The notes beneath the pieces are model-generated. The model worked only from the letters and a program-made list of their open reading frames with translations. It was not told the DNA's origin and did not search any database. A stretch of 64,000 nucleotides of DNA from Chryseobacterium taichungense (GTDB taxonomy: Bacteria; Bacteroidota; Bacteroidia; Flavobacteriales; Weeksellaceae), in the NCBI RefSeq assembly GCF_900109935.1, contig NZ_FOBV01000003.1:372001-436000 (forward strand). The letters are read 5' to 3'. Positions within the stretch are counted from its first letter, which is position 1. Every line of letters starts with the position of its first letter. The position numbers were made by a program, and so were the translations under genes. Below are positions 54,690 through 63,222 of this stretch, in pieces.

Positions 54690-54719
54690 TTATCCACAAA
54701 AAAAAATATTTGTGGATAA
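54690..54719 (-). terminator. Terminator stem made of two inverted DnaA-box sequences
   Basis: TTATCCACA (54690-54698) and its exact inverse TGTGGATAA (54711-54719) pair as a stem; on the minus strand eight T follow, a classic intrinsic terminator for the TonB remnant. The two arms are also perfect DnaA-box consensus 9-mers. Termination is the simpler reading. Confidence 0.7.
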
Positions 54720-54742
54720 CTGTTCAAGATATGTTTTTATTT

Positions 54743-55437
54743 TTAATTATCGAACTTCATGGAAATCGGGAATTTAAAGTAACTTCTTACGGGCTGTCCA
54801 TTTATTTTGGCAGGAACCCATTTACCTTTAATGCTTCTGATTGTCCTCATTGCCTCACTGTTAAAATCCGCATCTTTTCCGTCTGCTTTGATTCCTGAAA
54901 TCGTACCGTCTTTTTCAACAATAAAAGTAATGGTCGTTCTCATAACATCACCTGACTCAAATCCTGATCCATCAAAATTGTTCATCACTTTATTTCTGAA
55001 TGAATCAAGACCACCCACAAAATTGGCTTCTACATCAACAGAAGTAGGAATAGAGTTACCATCAACCGGTTTAATTTCAGGTCTTGAAGGAGCGGGTACT
55101 GAAACAGGACCTGTATTAATTGTAGGTGCCGTCGGAACATAATGTGGAGGAGCAGGATCTGCCTTAAAGTTATTTGTTAATCCAGCTATTGCATCATCCG
55201 GAATCTTTTCAGTATTTGTGTCCGGGGCATTTCTGGATGGCGTCTTAACAGTACTATCATAAGTCCTAACAGCAGGTTGTGTAGTTTGAGGAACAGGTTG
55301 CGGCTTGGGAGGAACAATAACATCATCAGGAACTACAGAATCCTTAAGATTAATTTCAACTCCGTTTGGTATTGTAATTGGTTCGGACTTAAAAGCATTA
55401 ATAATTACAGGTGTAATCGATATTGCAGCATATTTAA
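54743..55437 (-). pseudogene. TonB-family energy transducer lacking its N-terminus
   Basis: The C-terminal TonB domain is intact (VDVEANFVGGLDSFRNKVMN, TITFIVEKDGTISGIKADG, VRSYFKFPISMKF), preceded in frame by a Pro-rich periplasmic linker (VPPKPQPVPQTTQPA) up to KYAAISITPVIINAF near 55435. Immediately before that is a TAA and no ATG is available, so the cytoplasmic start and membrane anchor are lost. Normal proteins have about 50 more residues. Either a truncated pseudogene or a missed base at 55440. Confidence 0.75.
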
Positions 55438-55639
55438 ATTGTTAAATTGAGATTATCAGGTTATCACCTTTAATCCATGGTTATTAATTAAGCATCAAAA
55501 TTTCTGCCATTTATTTGTTAAATAATTACCATTATTGAAATTTATATATCAATAATAAAATTTAACTATGCTTTAAATAATAACTGTCCAACGAATATAT
55601 TACTACTCATTTGATTTTCAACGGATTGTATTTAATAAA
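55438..55639. other. AT-rich gap between the TonB remnant and purA
   Basis: About 200 bp, extremely AT-rich, without a frame of coding quality. It holds the missing 5' region of the TonB gene in unrecognisable form, then the purA terminator. Confidence 0.5.
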
Positions 55640-55663
55640 AAAGACCGTCCGGAGACAGTCTTT
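55640..55663 (-). terminator. Terminator of purA
   Basis: AAAGACCGTC (55640-55649) pairs with GACAGTCTTT (55654-55663) with one mismatch and a tetraloop; on the minus strand it is followed by a T-run. 23 bp after the purA stop. Confidence 0.85.
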
Positions 55664-55685
55664 ATATGTTGAGAAGAAACTTATT

Positions 55686-56972
55686 TTAGAATAATTCTTT
55701 TCTGATGATGTTCTGACTTCTTTCAGGACCTACAGAAACCAGATAAACATTGATGCCTAAATAGTTTTCAATGAACTCGATGTATTTCTGTGCATTGGCA
55801 GGAAGTTCATCATAAGTTCTTGCTTTTGTGATATCTTCTGTCCAACCCGGAAGCTCTTCGTAGATTGCTTCGTAATCGTATAATTTTGTTGTAGAAGAAG
55901 TGAAATAATCGATGATTTTTCCGTCTTCCGTTTTGTAATGTGTGGCAATTTTAATGGTATCAATTCCCGTAAGAACGTCTAATTTAGTAATAACCAAATT
56001 ATTGATTCCATTGATCATACAGGCATGTTTTAAAGAAACTAAATCCAACCAGCCTGTTCTTCTCGGTCTGCCTGTCGTCGCACCAAACTCATGACCGATC
56101 TGTCTGATTTTTTCGCCTAACTCGTTATCCAATTCTGATGGGAAAGGGCCATTTCCTACTCTCGTACAGTATGCCTTAGCCACACCGATCAGGTTCTGAA
56201 GGGAAGTTGGCGGAACTCCTGCTCCCGTACAAACTCCTCCGGTTGAAGGAGAAGATGAAGTTACGTAAGGATATGTTCCGAAGTCGATATCAAGCATCAA
56301 AGCCTGCGCTCCTTCAAACAATACGTTTTTACCTTCGTGGATAGCTTCGTTTAACTCCAGCTCCGTATCAACGATTCTGTCCTGAAGCTGTTTTCCAATC
56401 TCTAAATATTCGTTGTAGATTTCTTCAACGTCCAAAGTTGGTTTTCCGTAATATTTTTCAAAAAGAGAATTTTTAATTTTTAAGTTTTTCTCAATTTTTT
56501 CTCTTAAAATTTCAGGGTTCAGAAGGTCTACCATTCTGATTCCCACTCTTGCAATCTTATCTTCGTAGCACGGTCCGATTCCTTTTTTGGTGGTTCCGAT
56601 CTGCGTTCCCCCGTGCTCTTCTTCACGGTAGGTATCCAAAAGAATGTGATAAGGCATGATCACATGCGCTCTTCTGCTGATGAAAATATGATCAGTTCTA
56701 AGGCCTTTGCTTTCGATCTGATTCACCTCCTTAATGAAAGATTTGGGGTTTACCACTACTCCGTTGGCAATGATACATTTCCCTTTGCACTGAAGAACTC
56801 CCGATGGAAGAAGGTGCAATACAAATTTTTCATCGCCTACATACACGGTATGACCTGCGTTGTCTCCACCCTGGAAACGTACAACGTAATCCGATTTTGC
56901 CGATAAAACATCTGTGATTTTTCCTTTACCTTCATCTCCATACTGAAGACCTACAACTACGTAAGTTGACAT
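55686..56972 (-). CDS. purA: Adenylosuccinate synthase
   Basis: A 428-aa GTP-dependent enzyme joining IMP and aspartate in AMP synthesis. N-terminal GLQYGDEGKGKITDVL (P-loop-like), GGDNAGHTVY, GTTKKGIGPCYEDK, and VGNGPFPSEL and TTGRPRRTGWLDL near the C-terminal part. Normal length, all motifs intact. It is followed by a terminator. The last conserved housekeeping gene before the toxin region. Confidence 0.97.
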   Translation of the reverse strand: MSTYVVVGLQYGDEGKGKITDVLSAKSDYVVRFQGGDNAGHTVYVGDEKFVLHLLPSGVLQCKGKCIIANGVVVNPKSFIKEVNQIESKGLRTDHIFISRRAHVIMPYHILLDTYREEEHGGTQIGTTKKGIGPCYEDKIARVGIRMVDLLNPEILREKIEKNLKIKNSLFEKYYGKPTLDVEEIYNEYLEIGKQLQDRIVDTELELNEAIHEGKNVLFEGAQALMLDIDFGTYPYVTSSSPSTGGVCTGAGVPPTSLQNLIGVAKAYCTRVGNGPFPSELDNELGEKIRQIGHEFGATTGRPRRTGWLDLVSLKHACMINGINNLVITKLDVLTGIDTIKIATHYKTEDGKIIDYFTSSTTKLYDYEAIYEELPGWTEDITKARTYDELPANAQKYIEFIENYLGINVYLVSVGPERSQNIIRKELF

Positions 56973-57152
56973 ATTTTACTTTTATTTTAGATTCATGCAA
57001 AATTACTTTTAAAAAATTGGGTGCGCAAATTTGTAGTGGATTTTATTTTTGGGATGGGTGGAAATCATGTGGTTGGAAAGAAAATTGGCTTTATTTTATT
57101 TAATTTCTTTAAGAACTTCTAAATAGTTGTAAATATACTTTTTCAATAGTTT

Positions 57153-57965
57153 TTAAATATGAGGCAAGAAAATAAATAGAATTACAATGAAAATTAAACA
57201 TAAACCCACAATGTTTTTCTTTTTGAGATTAAATTTTTTACCTCTTCTTAATTCTATAAATGATATAATAAAATTCCCAAAACTAAATCCAGGTAATGGT
57301 AATATATTTAAAATCCCTACAATAATACAGCAAAAAACTAACAATGATATGTTTTCTGTAAAGCTGTTTGAATTTAAATTCATTTCGGATATCTTTTTAT
57401 AATTCTTCTTTGGATTAATAAAATCATAGGCACCTTTGATATAGGTTTGGTAATTTTCTAAAACCTTTGTGAAACTAAACTTTTCTTTGGTCTGTTTTAT
57501 ATTTTGAATTTTACCTTCTTCTATATTAGGTGTAAATTTTACTTTTATTGGAGTTCCTTCAGATTGGAGAATCTGTATTACTTCACTATCACTTATTTTT
57601 AATTCCGTATAATTATTGTTCCTTTTTATTTTTATGATAGTATTGGGATTCAATAAAATCATATTAGTAATTTCAGATATTTTTTTGACAGGCTGATTAT
57701 TAATTGAAATAATTTTATCTCCATTTTTAAATCCTAATTCCTGCATAGTATTGCTAAATTCCAGCCCGTAAATTGCATCTTTATTTTCAATATAATAACT
57801 TTTTGGAGCTAATAAATGAATTAAAAAAAGTAGTAAAAATGCTGTAAAAAAGTCAAAAAACAATCCCGATAATTTCAGAAATGGATTATTTTGTTTAATT
57901 TTTGACATTGTCCATTTCGGGAGATAATTTCCTAAAATATGAATCAAAATTGATAATATTATCAT
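57153..57965 (-). CDS. Catalytically dead M50/RseP-like membrane protein with PDZ
   Basis: A 270-aa protein with the layout of a site-2 protease: N-terminal helix with the metal motif region, a second helix (about 33-52), a PDZ domain (about 68-135, LGFKNGDKIISINNQPVKKI), then two C-terminal helices. But the HExxH is HILGN (residues 9-13) and the LDG metal-ligand segment reads LPLPGFSFGN, so all zinc ligands but one His are lost. It cannot be a zinc protease. It may be a pseudoenzyme binding membrane or secreted protein, or an immunity factor for neighbouring toxins. Confidence 0.75.
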   Translation of the reverse strand: MIILSILIHILGNYLPKWTMSKIKQNNPFLKLSGLFFDFFTAFLLLFLIHLLAPKSYYIENKDAIYGLEFSNTMQELGFKNGDKIISINNQPVKKISEITNMILLNPNTIIKIKRNNNYTELKISDSEVIQILQSEGTPIKVKFTPNIEEGKIQNIKQTKEKFSFTKVLENYQTYIKGAYDFINPKKNYKKISEMNLNSNSFTENISLLVFCCIIVGILNILPLPGFSFGNFIISFIELRRGKKFNLKKKNIVGLCLIFIVILFIFLPHI

Positions 57966-58025
57966 TGTGTTTTATGAATTGTAGATTTGTTGAAGTAATA
58001 TATATAAATTTTTCAAAAGTGAAAA

Positions 58026-58043
58026 CCGCTTAGAAAAAAGCGG
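58026..58043 (-). terminator. Terminator after the first immunity candidate
   Basis: CCGCTT (58026-58031) pairs with AAGCGG (58038-58043); on the minus strand a T-rich run follows. It lies between the candidate immunity gene at 58214 and the M50-like gene. The 170 bp between hold no supported gene. Confidence 0.65.
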
Positions 58044-58213
58044 CTCAAAAATTTTCTACTTTTTCTATTCTTCTAATATTTACCCATTGTTCTTGGAGTG
58101 GTAAAATAGAGAAAGCTATGTTTATTTTTATCATATTTTTCATTATCATCTGTAAGCTACCATATATCATCTTAACAAAATTTATTGTATTCATATTTAC
58201 TACAACCTTATTA

Positions 58214-58645
58214 TTATTCTATAGAAAGATACATAGGTTTATTTTCTAATAAACATTCTTCTGCGATGGTCACAATTTTAAAAAAGTCCCATATTCTTCG
58301 GTTATTAGGACTTACAAGACTTAGATTTAAATCATAATCTTCACCTTTCCATTGCAAACGTTGATTAGGTAAAAGAAAGTCATCTTTATCAATCTTTGGT
58401 ATTGTTTCATCGATCTTCTGACTAAAGATAGTTTTTATCTGCTCTGTTTGCACTTTGCTTAGTGCAAAATCCTTAAATTTTTCATCTATCTTAGCACCAA
58501 CTACAGGCTTAATAAGCTCTTTGTAAAATGCAACAAGAGTACTTGTACCTTCACTAACTCCAAATTTTTGATAAGACGGATTTCTATAATAATCTATAGG
58601 CTCTAATCCTTTAGTTTTTATGTTACTTAAAATAATCTTTTTCAT
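58214..58645 (-). CDS. Candidate immunity protein
   Basis: A 143-aa soluble protein with no known motif (MKKIILSNIKTKGLEPIDYY, acidic middle, hydrophobic IWDFFKIVTIAEECLLENKP end). It follows the toxin-fragment gene at 58669 by 23 bp in the same direction, the usual order of toxin then immunity. Last gene of the cassette array, followed by a terminator. Immunity function is inferred from position and size only. Confidence 0.55.
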   Translation of the reverse strand: MKKIILSNIKTKGLEPIDYYRNPSYQKFGVSEGTSTLVAFYKELIKPVVGAKIDEKFKDFALSKVQTEQIKTIFSQKIDETIPKIDKDDFLLPNQRLQWKGEDYDLNLSLVSPNNRRIWDFFKIVTIAEECLLENKPMYLSIE

Positions 58646-58668
58646 TTATTCTTCTTTAATAAATTTAA

Positions 58669-59745
58669 TTACAACTTTTGAAGAGTTATGTTTTCTTCCA
58701 CATATTTTATAATAATCTTAGTAAAACCGTTCTTCCTTGACCATTGTCCTGTAAAAGTTTCAAAGGCAGCTTCTTCGTAGGATTTACCCGCATCTACTGC
58801 TTCCCAGAACTTGATTAAATTAACAGATTTCCCACCATAACCACTATATAAATCAGCATTTTCCAGCCATACTCCAAATAACCCATCTACACTTTCTATA
58901 TCTTTACTAGTAGAATAAAATTTATAAGCATCATCCAACATTAGCTCCCCTAAACCTGAATATTCTGAAGTTACTCTTGTCGTGATGTTGAAGTCTGCAT
59001 ACATTATATCTTCAAAAGGCAACATAGGCAAATCATAAGTTTGAGTAGCCCCTTTGTTCATCAAAGTTGTAAAGGCCTGAGAATCCTTTGAGAAAATCTT
59101 CTTCAGCTTTATTTTATAATTTAACCTTCTTTGTACTCCACCATAAGTCACACTCTCTCTTTCGATCTTACCAATTGAAAATCCCAGCTCATCAACAAGT
59201 TGAAACTCTACTTTTGCGGCTTGTTTTCCAATATCATCAATGTTTGATATGGTTACATTTTTTCTTGGGTTTCCTTTTGCTTTTAAGTCCTCAATCTTCG
59301 TTTCCTTCGGAATTCTTTCTTCTAATTCATTTTCTAAATCATCAAAAACTTCTTTAGTCTCACTTTCAGCAGTTTTCCCTTCCAGTTTCTTAGAAAAATC
59401 ATCAGACTCTTTCCTCAAAGTTTCATAGTATTCGTCAAGATACTTTTGGGTTTGCTTTTCTATGGCTAACTCAGAAAACTCTTTTATAGCAATGTGAAAT
59501 TTATCTCATTTTTTTTAATAAAGCCTTCCACAATGATAAACAATTTCATTTAAAAGCTCTTCAAAAGCTTCTCCCAAAGCATCTGTAAGTGCAAAGCCAA
59601 TCCCATCTCTTGTAATAATCATTATAAGAGAAGCTAAATCTACGATTCCGGAAGCAAATTCTATACATCCATTCCAAAGACCTACTAAAAATGCATTGAG
59701 ATTATAAATCTCATTAAGCATTTCTGCTTTCAAAAAAGATAAAGT
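58669..59745 (-). pseudogene. Polymorphic-toxin C-terminal fragment with in-frame stops
   Basis: A single frame runs from about 59745 to 58669: a pretoxin segment (FFQTLSFLKAEMLNEIYNLN and LVGLWNGCIEFASGI), then TAA (59515) and TGA a few codons on, then KFHIAIKEFSELAIEKQTQKY, a spacer shared with the next toxin, and a ~190-aa toxin domain of unknown type (ending GQWSRKNGFTKIIIKYVEEN). The two stops lie around an A6 run, so a homopolymer change may be the cause. The spacer is encoded by the 87-bp repeat. As written only an internal non-ATG start could give the toxin part. Confidence 0.65.
59386..59472 (-). repeat. 87-bp repeat copy 1 (toxin spacer)
   Basis: Matches 60964-61050 at 86 of 87 positions (one G/A difference at 59464 and 61042). 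It encodes ELAIEKQTQKYLDEYYETLR and onward to DDFSKK in both toxin fragments. Outside it the two genes diverge, so it marks a recombination junction for swapping C-terminal domains. Confidence 0.92.
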
Positions 59746-59754
59746 TTGGAAAAA

Positions 59755-60030
59755 TCCGAATGAAGATTCAAGGCATTGCTTACCTGAAAAGATTCAAGTA
59801 ATTTTTAATTGTATTGATCCACTTCTATGATGGGGCGGCTTTCGATATAATATCGATTGTCTCCCTTCTTTTGTTGTGAATGGAAAGATTAAAAAGATCC
59901 GAAATTCCCCGAATATCTCTCTGCAAAGTACGGATAGAGTAACTCTTGATCCCTGCATCCTGAAATTCAAAGGAATTGAGTAGATAGTTCTCCAACTACG
60001 AATAGGTAATCGGAGAACTTATAATCTTTT
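59755..60030 (-). pseudogene. WYL-domain HTH regulator remnant
   Basis: The minus strand reads SPITYS-stop-LENYLLNSFEFQDAG, then IKSYSIRTLQRDIRGISDLF (HTH of Bacteroidota WYL regulators) and, after a shift, YYIESRPIIEVDQYN-stop-KLLESF. GAG to TAG and a frameshift plus a second stop kill it. It has been wedged between two toxin cassettes, so it probably came with a recombined segment. Confidence 0.6.
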
Positions 60031-60033
60031 TAA

Positions 60034-60399
60034 TTATGATGGTAAAGTATTAACTATAATAAAAGATGTAAGGTCGTTCTGTTCTTCAAACTTTGAATAT
60101 AGTTCAAGTAGCTTTTCTAATTCTTCTGGAGTATAAGAGTCTGTAGTTTCCTTATTTTGAATAATTGACAAAGCCCAATGATACGGAATTTGATGATTTA
60201 TATAATCTACACCTTCATAATCTTCAAGATTATTTAATAATGATATAAAATAAGAGTAAAATTCATTTTCAATAATTTTTTTTTCGAAAAAATCTGTAAT
60301 TAAAAGACAGACGAATTCAAAATATTTTCCTCTTAAAAATGTTTTTTCCTGACCATCATCATCTATAAATAAAAATTTATCATTCTTAATATGTTTCAT
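60034..60399 (-). CDS. Candidate immunity protein for the DUF3990 toxin
   Basis: A 121-aa acidic soluble protein (MKHIKNDKFLFIDDDGQEKT, helices with FEFVCLLITDFF and WALSIIQNKE, end SFIIVNTLPS). It starts 12 bp after the stop of the ADP-ribosyltransferase-like toxin fragment, in the toxin-immunity order. No family assigned. The role is inferred from position. Confidence 0.55.
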   Translation of the reverse strand: MKHIKNDKFLFIDDDGQEKTFLRGKYFEFVCLLITDFFEKKIIENEFYSYFISLLNNLEDYEGVDYINHQIPYHWALSIIQNKETTDSYTPEELEKLLELYSKFEEQNDLTSFIIVNTLPS

Positions 60400-60411
60400 A
60401 ATCTAACTTAT

Positions 60412-61637
60412 TTAATCTTTTTCTAAATATTTTGAAAGAAGCTTTGCTCCTTTTTCACTTGTTATTGCTACTTGTGTTTCATTTATTGCTTTGGGGGTTT
60501 CTTTACCCGAAAGTACATCCCAGGGATTTTTTAGTTTGGGCCCAATCACTACATCATAATCATGTATTAAATTTCCTTGTCTTGCTTTGGTTACAAACTC
60601 AGCCCATTCGTCGGTTGGCCCATCAAACCTTTTTATCTTTAAACTTAAAAAGTCTTTTTCAGCAATTGTAAATTTTAAAATTTCAGAAGACTCTCCACTT
60701 CTCCCGAATTTATATTTGTTGTATTTATCTGTTTCTTTTAATGAAAAGCTAGTATAAAAAGAACCATTACTTTTGGAATTAAAATCTAAGTTAGGTTTAT
60801 TTACGGTTAGCTTAATTCCATCTTTTCTTATTGAATTAGCAGCTCCTGAACTTGTACCATGAAACAAATCTATCAAAGAGTTTTTAGATATTTCTTTATT
60901 TAATTCTTTCTGTGTCTTCTCAAAAGCCTCTTTTATTACTTTTTGAGCCGTTTTCGCTTCCATTTTCTTAGAAAAATCATCAGACTCTTTCCTCAAAGTT
61001 TCATAGTATTCGTCAAGATACTTTTGGGTTTGCTTTTCTATAGCTAACTCTTTTTCTGTTTTGGAAAGATTTTTCAATAAAGAAACTTCCTCCGCCGCTT
61101 TGCTTGCTTTACCGGCTTTCAAAGAGCCGTGATAAAATTAGCAAATAGAGTTTTATTACTCCATTCCTTGCCATCCACTACCGAAGTTGTATTCATATTG
61201 TTGAAGATACGCTTTACCAAAGTTTGGTTTTTTCTAAAGTTTTCAAAAAGAAATTGACTGTTTTTAAAAACTTTTAGCAGGTTTAGTAAAGCTCCACTTG
61301 AATCTTTTGTCCAACTAAACATTCCTTTATCATCGTAATGGGACAGAATTTCAATATGTTTCCAGAGTAAATCTTCTACAGTGTTATTAATTTCATTTTC
61401 TCCAATTTCGTTCTTGTTAAAAGAAATTCCCATTTCTTGAAATAATCTATTTAAAAGTTCTTCTGTCACAAAAGCAGGCATATTCTCATAGATAAATTTT
61501 AAGGCTTCCCCTTCAGTGGTATGCTGTATTTCTTTGCAAAAAGTGAGATTATTTTACTTCGTGCTTGTGCTCCAAAATTTAGATTATCTGATATCGAAAT
61601 AAAAAACTCGAAGCTTTTTTGCTCAGGAGTGTAAAAC
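60412..61637 (-). pseudogene. Frameshifted polymorphic toxin with DUF3990 ADP-ribosyltransferase-like domain
   Basis: Three frames in order: FYTPEQKSFEFFISISDNLN (from 61637), then TTEGEALKFIYENMPAFVTE through WSNKTLFANFIT (61119-61530), then LKAGKASKAAEEVSLLKNLS, the 87-bp-repeat spacer and the toxin domain to 60412. The toxin domain reads LFHGTSSGAANSI, then FYTSF, FDGPTDEWAEFV and YDVVIGP, matching DUF3990 of the ART fold. Two frameshifts (about 61535 and 61125) break it. The ART part has no ATG. Without them it would be a normal pretoxin-spacer-toxin end. Confidence 0.7.
60964..61050 (-). repeat. 87-bp repeat copy 2 (toxin spacer)
   Basis: Counterpart of 59386-59472, 1,578 bp away in the same orientation. 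It encodes the same spacer in front of a different toxin domain. Direct repeats of this kind let homologous recombination delete or exchange the DNA between them. Confidence 0.92.
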
Positions 61638-61862
61638 TTACTCTGGTTTTATTTCTCTATCTTTGTACTTTTCGTAATTATTTCTGATGTCTTCTGCTAA
61701 TGTTTTCAATTCTTCAAAATCATAGTTAAGTTCATCTCCTTGTAATTTAAATTCTCTAGTAAAATCAAAATAACTTTTGTAAAAGGCTACATTAAATGTT
61801 TTTATACCATTTTCTTCGTAGAGAATAAAATCCCATTGATGTTTCATTAATTCTTTTTTCAT
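61638..61862 (-). CDS. Small candidate immunity protein
   Basis: A 74-aa protein (MKKELMKHQWDFILYEENGI, ends KDREIKPE). Its ATG overlaps the end of the preceding toxin fragment by one base and the next toxin fragment begins right at its stop. A decayed relative with MKKELIESSWDFTLYD is at 62759-62840. Translational coupling to the toxin fragment before it supports immunity function. Confidence 0.6.
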   Translation of the reverse strand: MKKELMKHQWDFILYEENGIKTFNVAFYKSYFDFTREFKLQGDELNYDFEELKTLAEDIRNNYEKYKDREIKPE

Positions 61863-62410
61863 TATTTTAAATATTTAATCGTATAGTGAGTATTTTCGAT
61901 TAATCCTTCTGTTCTAATGATAACTTCAAGATTTCCGTCAGGTAAAATCCCGCCCGGAATCCATTGATCATTAGCACCCCACTCATTACCTGATGGCATT
62001 TCAATCTTTACATCTTTTTTTGATAAATCAAAATCTATTCTAACTAAACCATCTTTCTCAAGTTGTTTGATTGGTATTCCTAATTTTTTTGCTTGTTCTT
62101 CTCGCAAAAGCATTAATATATCATCAATATCTGATTTTCTACTGAAAAACTCTGTTTTGCCTAAACCAGGCTTACCAATTCCATATTTTTCAAATGCTTC
62201 TTTGGTAACTATCCTAGATGCAGTACCTTCTTTTTGAAAAAGATTGTAATGTTCAATTACATGTTCTGGCACAAAACATTGAGTTGGTGATGGTCTGTCT
62301 TTCTCCTTTTGATTTTGCAAGAATCTTTTCCTTTGTCCATCCGCTTTGCCAAGCTTTTTCTACTCTTTCAAGGTTTCTAAATAATTTTCTTCATTGCTTT
62401 AGTTCTAAAA
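61862..62410 (-). pseudogene. Frameshifted polymorphic-toxin C-terminal fragment
   Basis: The upstream frame (about 62410-62290) gives NLERVEKAWQSGWTKEKILA, and after a one-base shift the frame to 61862 gives RPSPTQCFVPEHVIEHYNLF, then TKEAFEKYGIGKPGLGKTEF and ANDQWIPGGILPDGNLEVII. The GKPxxGxTEF-type block with a following RKSDIDDIL is seen in Bacteroidota polymorphic-toxin ends, but I cannot name the activity. The open part could only start at a TTG at 62320. Followed directly by its immunity candidate. Confidence 0.6.
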
Positions 62411-62467
62411 CTTCATCTATCCATTTAACAAATTTAGATAATTGTTTTGTAAGTTTTCAAAACAAGA

Positions 62468-62490
62468 CTCCGAAGGAAAAAGCTTCGGAG
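62468..62490 (-). terminator. CTCCGAAG/CTTCGGAG terminator, copy 1
   Basis: CTCCGAAG, seven-base loop, CTTCGGAG (62468-62490), 11 bp after the stop of the 84-aa gene. The same 8-bp stem recurs at 62894-62916. Confidence 0.8.
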
Positions 62491-62500
62491 TTATGAGGAA

Positions 62501-62755
62501 TTAATCTTTTTTGATAAATATTTTATATTTAAAATCTTCTAATGAATACTTTTCATTTAATATATTAACTAAAATAGACTTACTTTCGCTATTAGGATTA
62601 TTCTTCATTCCTACTCCTTTTAAAATAAATGCTAAACTATTTTCAGAGTTTTCATATATATCATTAATCAAATATTTATTTCCTTCAACTTTTACAACAA
62701 AAATTATTTTGTTCGATAAATTAAATACGTCAAATACTTCTATTTTATTTGTCAT
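62501..62755 (-). CDS. Small protein, candidate immunity
   Basis: An 84-aa protein of beta-strand character (NKIEVFDVFNLSNKIIFVVK, YKIFIKKD end). It resembles small beta-barrel immunity proteins only in general shape. Own terminator. No toxin immediately upstream; the region before it is a decayed toxin-immunity scrap, so it may be an orphan immunity gene. Confidence 0.5.
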   Translation of the reverse strand: MTNKIEVFDVFNLSNKIIFVVKVEGNKYLINDIYENSENSLAFILKGVGMKNNPNSESKSILVNILNEKYSLEDFKYKIFIKKD

Positions 62756-62758
62756 AAT

Positions 62759-62875
62759 TTAATCTTTTAAATTCGTTTTTAAAATATTCCAATCATATAG
62801 AGTAAAATCCCATGAACTCTCGATTAATTCTTTTTTTCATTAACCGTATAATGTATATCCAATTAATCCTATTAT
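62759..62875 (-). pseudogene. Decayed toxin end plus immunity start
   Basis: Minus-strand text has GLIGYTLYG-stop (compare GLIENTHYTIKYLK ending the toxin at 61862), followed by ATG at 62840 and, allowing for one extra A in an A7 run, KKELIESSWDFTLYDWNILK. This is homologous to the junction at 61862. It is a shrunken second copy of that toxin-immunity pair. Confidence 0.5.
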
Positions 62876-62893
62876 TTTTAACTACAATAAAAA

Positions 62894-62916
62894 CTCCGAA
62901 GCGAAAGACTTCGGAG
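62894..62916 (-). terminator. CTCCGAAG/CTTCGGAG terminator, copy 2
   Basis: Stem CTCCGAAG/CTTCGGAG with a seven-base loop, followed on the minus strand by TTTTTATTG. It lies 13 bp after the expected stop (62929) of the immunity gene upstream. Confidence 0.82.
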
Positions 62917-62928
62917 AATTGATAATAA

Positions 62929-63221
62929 TTATTTCTTAATACGTTTGTAAACTCTTTCCAATCAAACTCAAAGCCTAAGTTTTTGGTAACATAATCAAAT
63001 ATTTCATCAAACTGAGGTTCGTGCTCTTTTGCAAAATCATACCATCCTTTTGAAAATTCAGAATATGGATCTGCAAAGGCTTCACCTTGAGTACGCATTC
63101 CTTTGTGTGTACTAGCTAACCAATACTTCTTTTTTTCTTCTAAGCTCATTTTTGGATATCTCTCTTTCCAAAATTTTTCCCGATTATCGAGTATGTTCTG
63201 TAAAAATTCCTTATCTGTCAT
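62929..63221 (-). CDS. Candidate immunity protein for the ART-type toxin (frameshift near the end)
   Basis: MTDKEFLQNILDNREKFWKE, then WLASTHKGMRTQGEAF and FAKEHEPQFDEIFDYV: a helical acidic protein of about 97 aa. At EFTN the given frame runs through the terminator to 62793. One lost base at about 62944 would instead give NRIKK and a stop at 62929 right before the terminator. It starts 1 bp after the toxin stop. The immunity role is from position. Confidence 0.55.
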
Positions 63222-63222
63222 T

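Noticed and set aside
53806..54699. A longer ParA starting at 54699
   Set aside because: The start would be a TTG inside the terminator stem; ATG 54579 opens with the conserved AKIIGIANQKGG.
54660..55640. A replication origin at the DnaA-box pair and AT-rich stretch
   Set aside because: Genes on both sides keep the same direction, no further clear DnaA boxes cluster here and the pair is explained by a terminator with a T-run; reported only as a point to check.
58080..58213. Small minus-strand ORF before the toxin array terminator
   Set aside because: About 30 AT-rich codons with no start context or motif.
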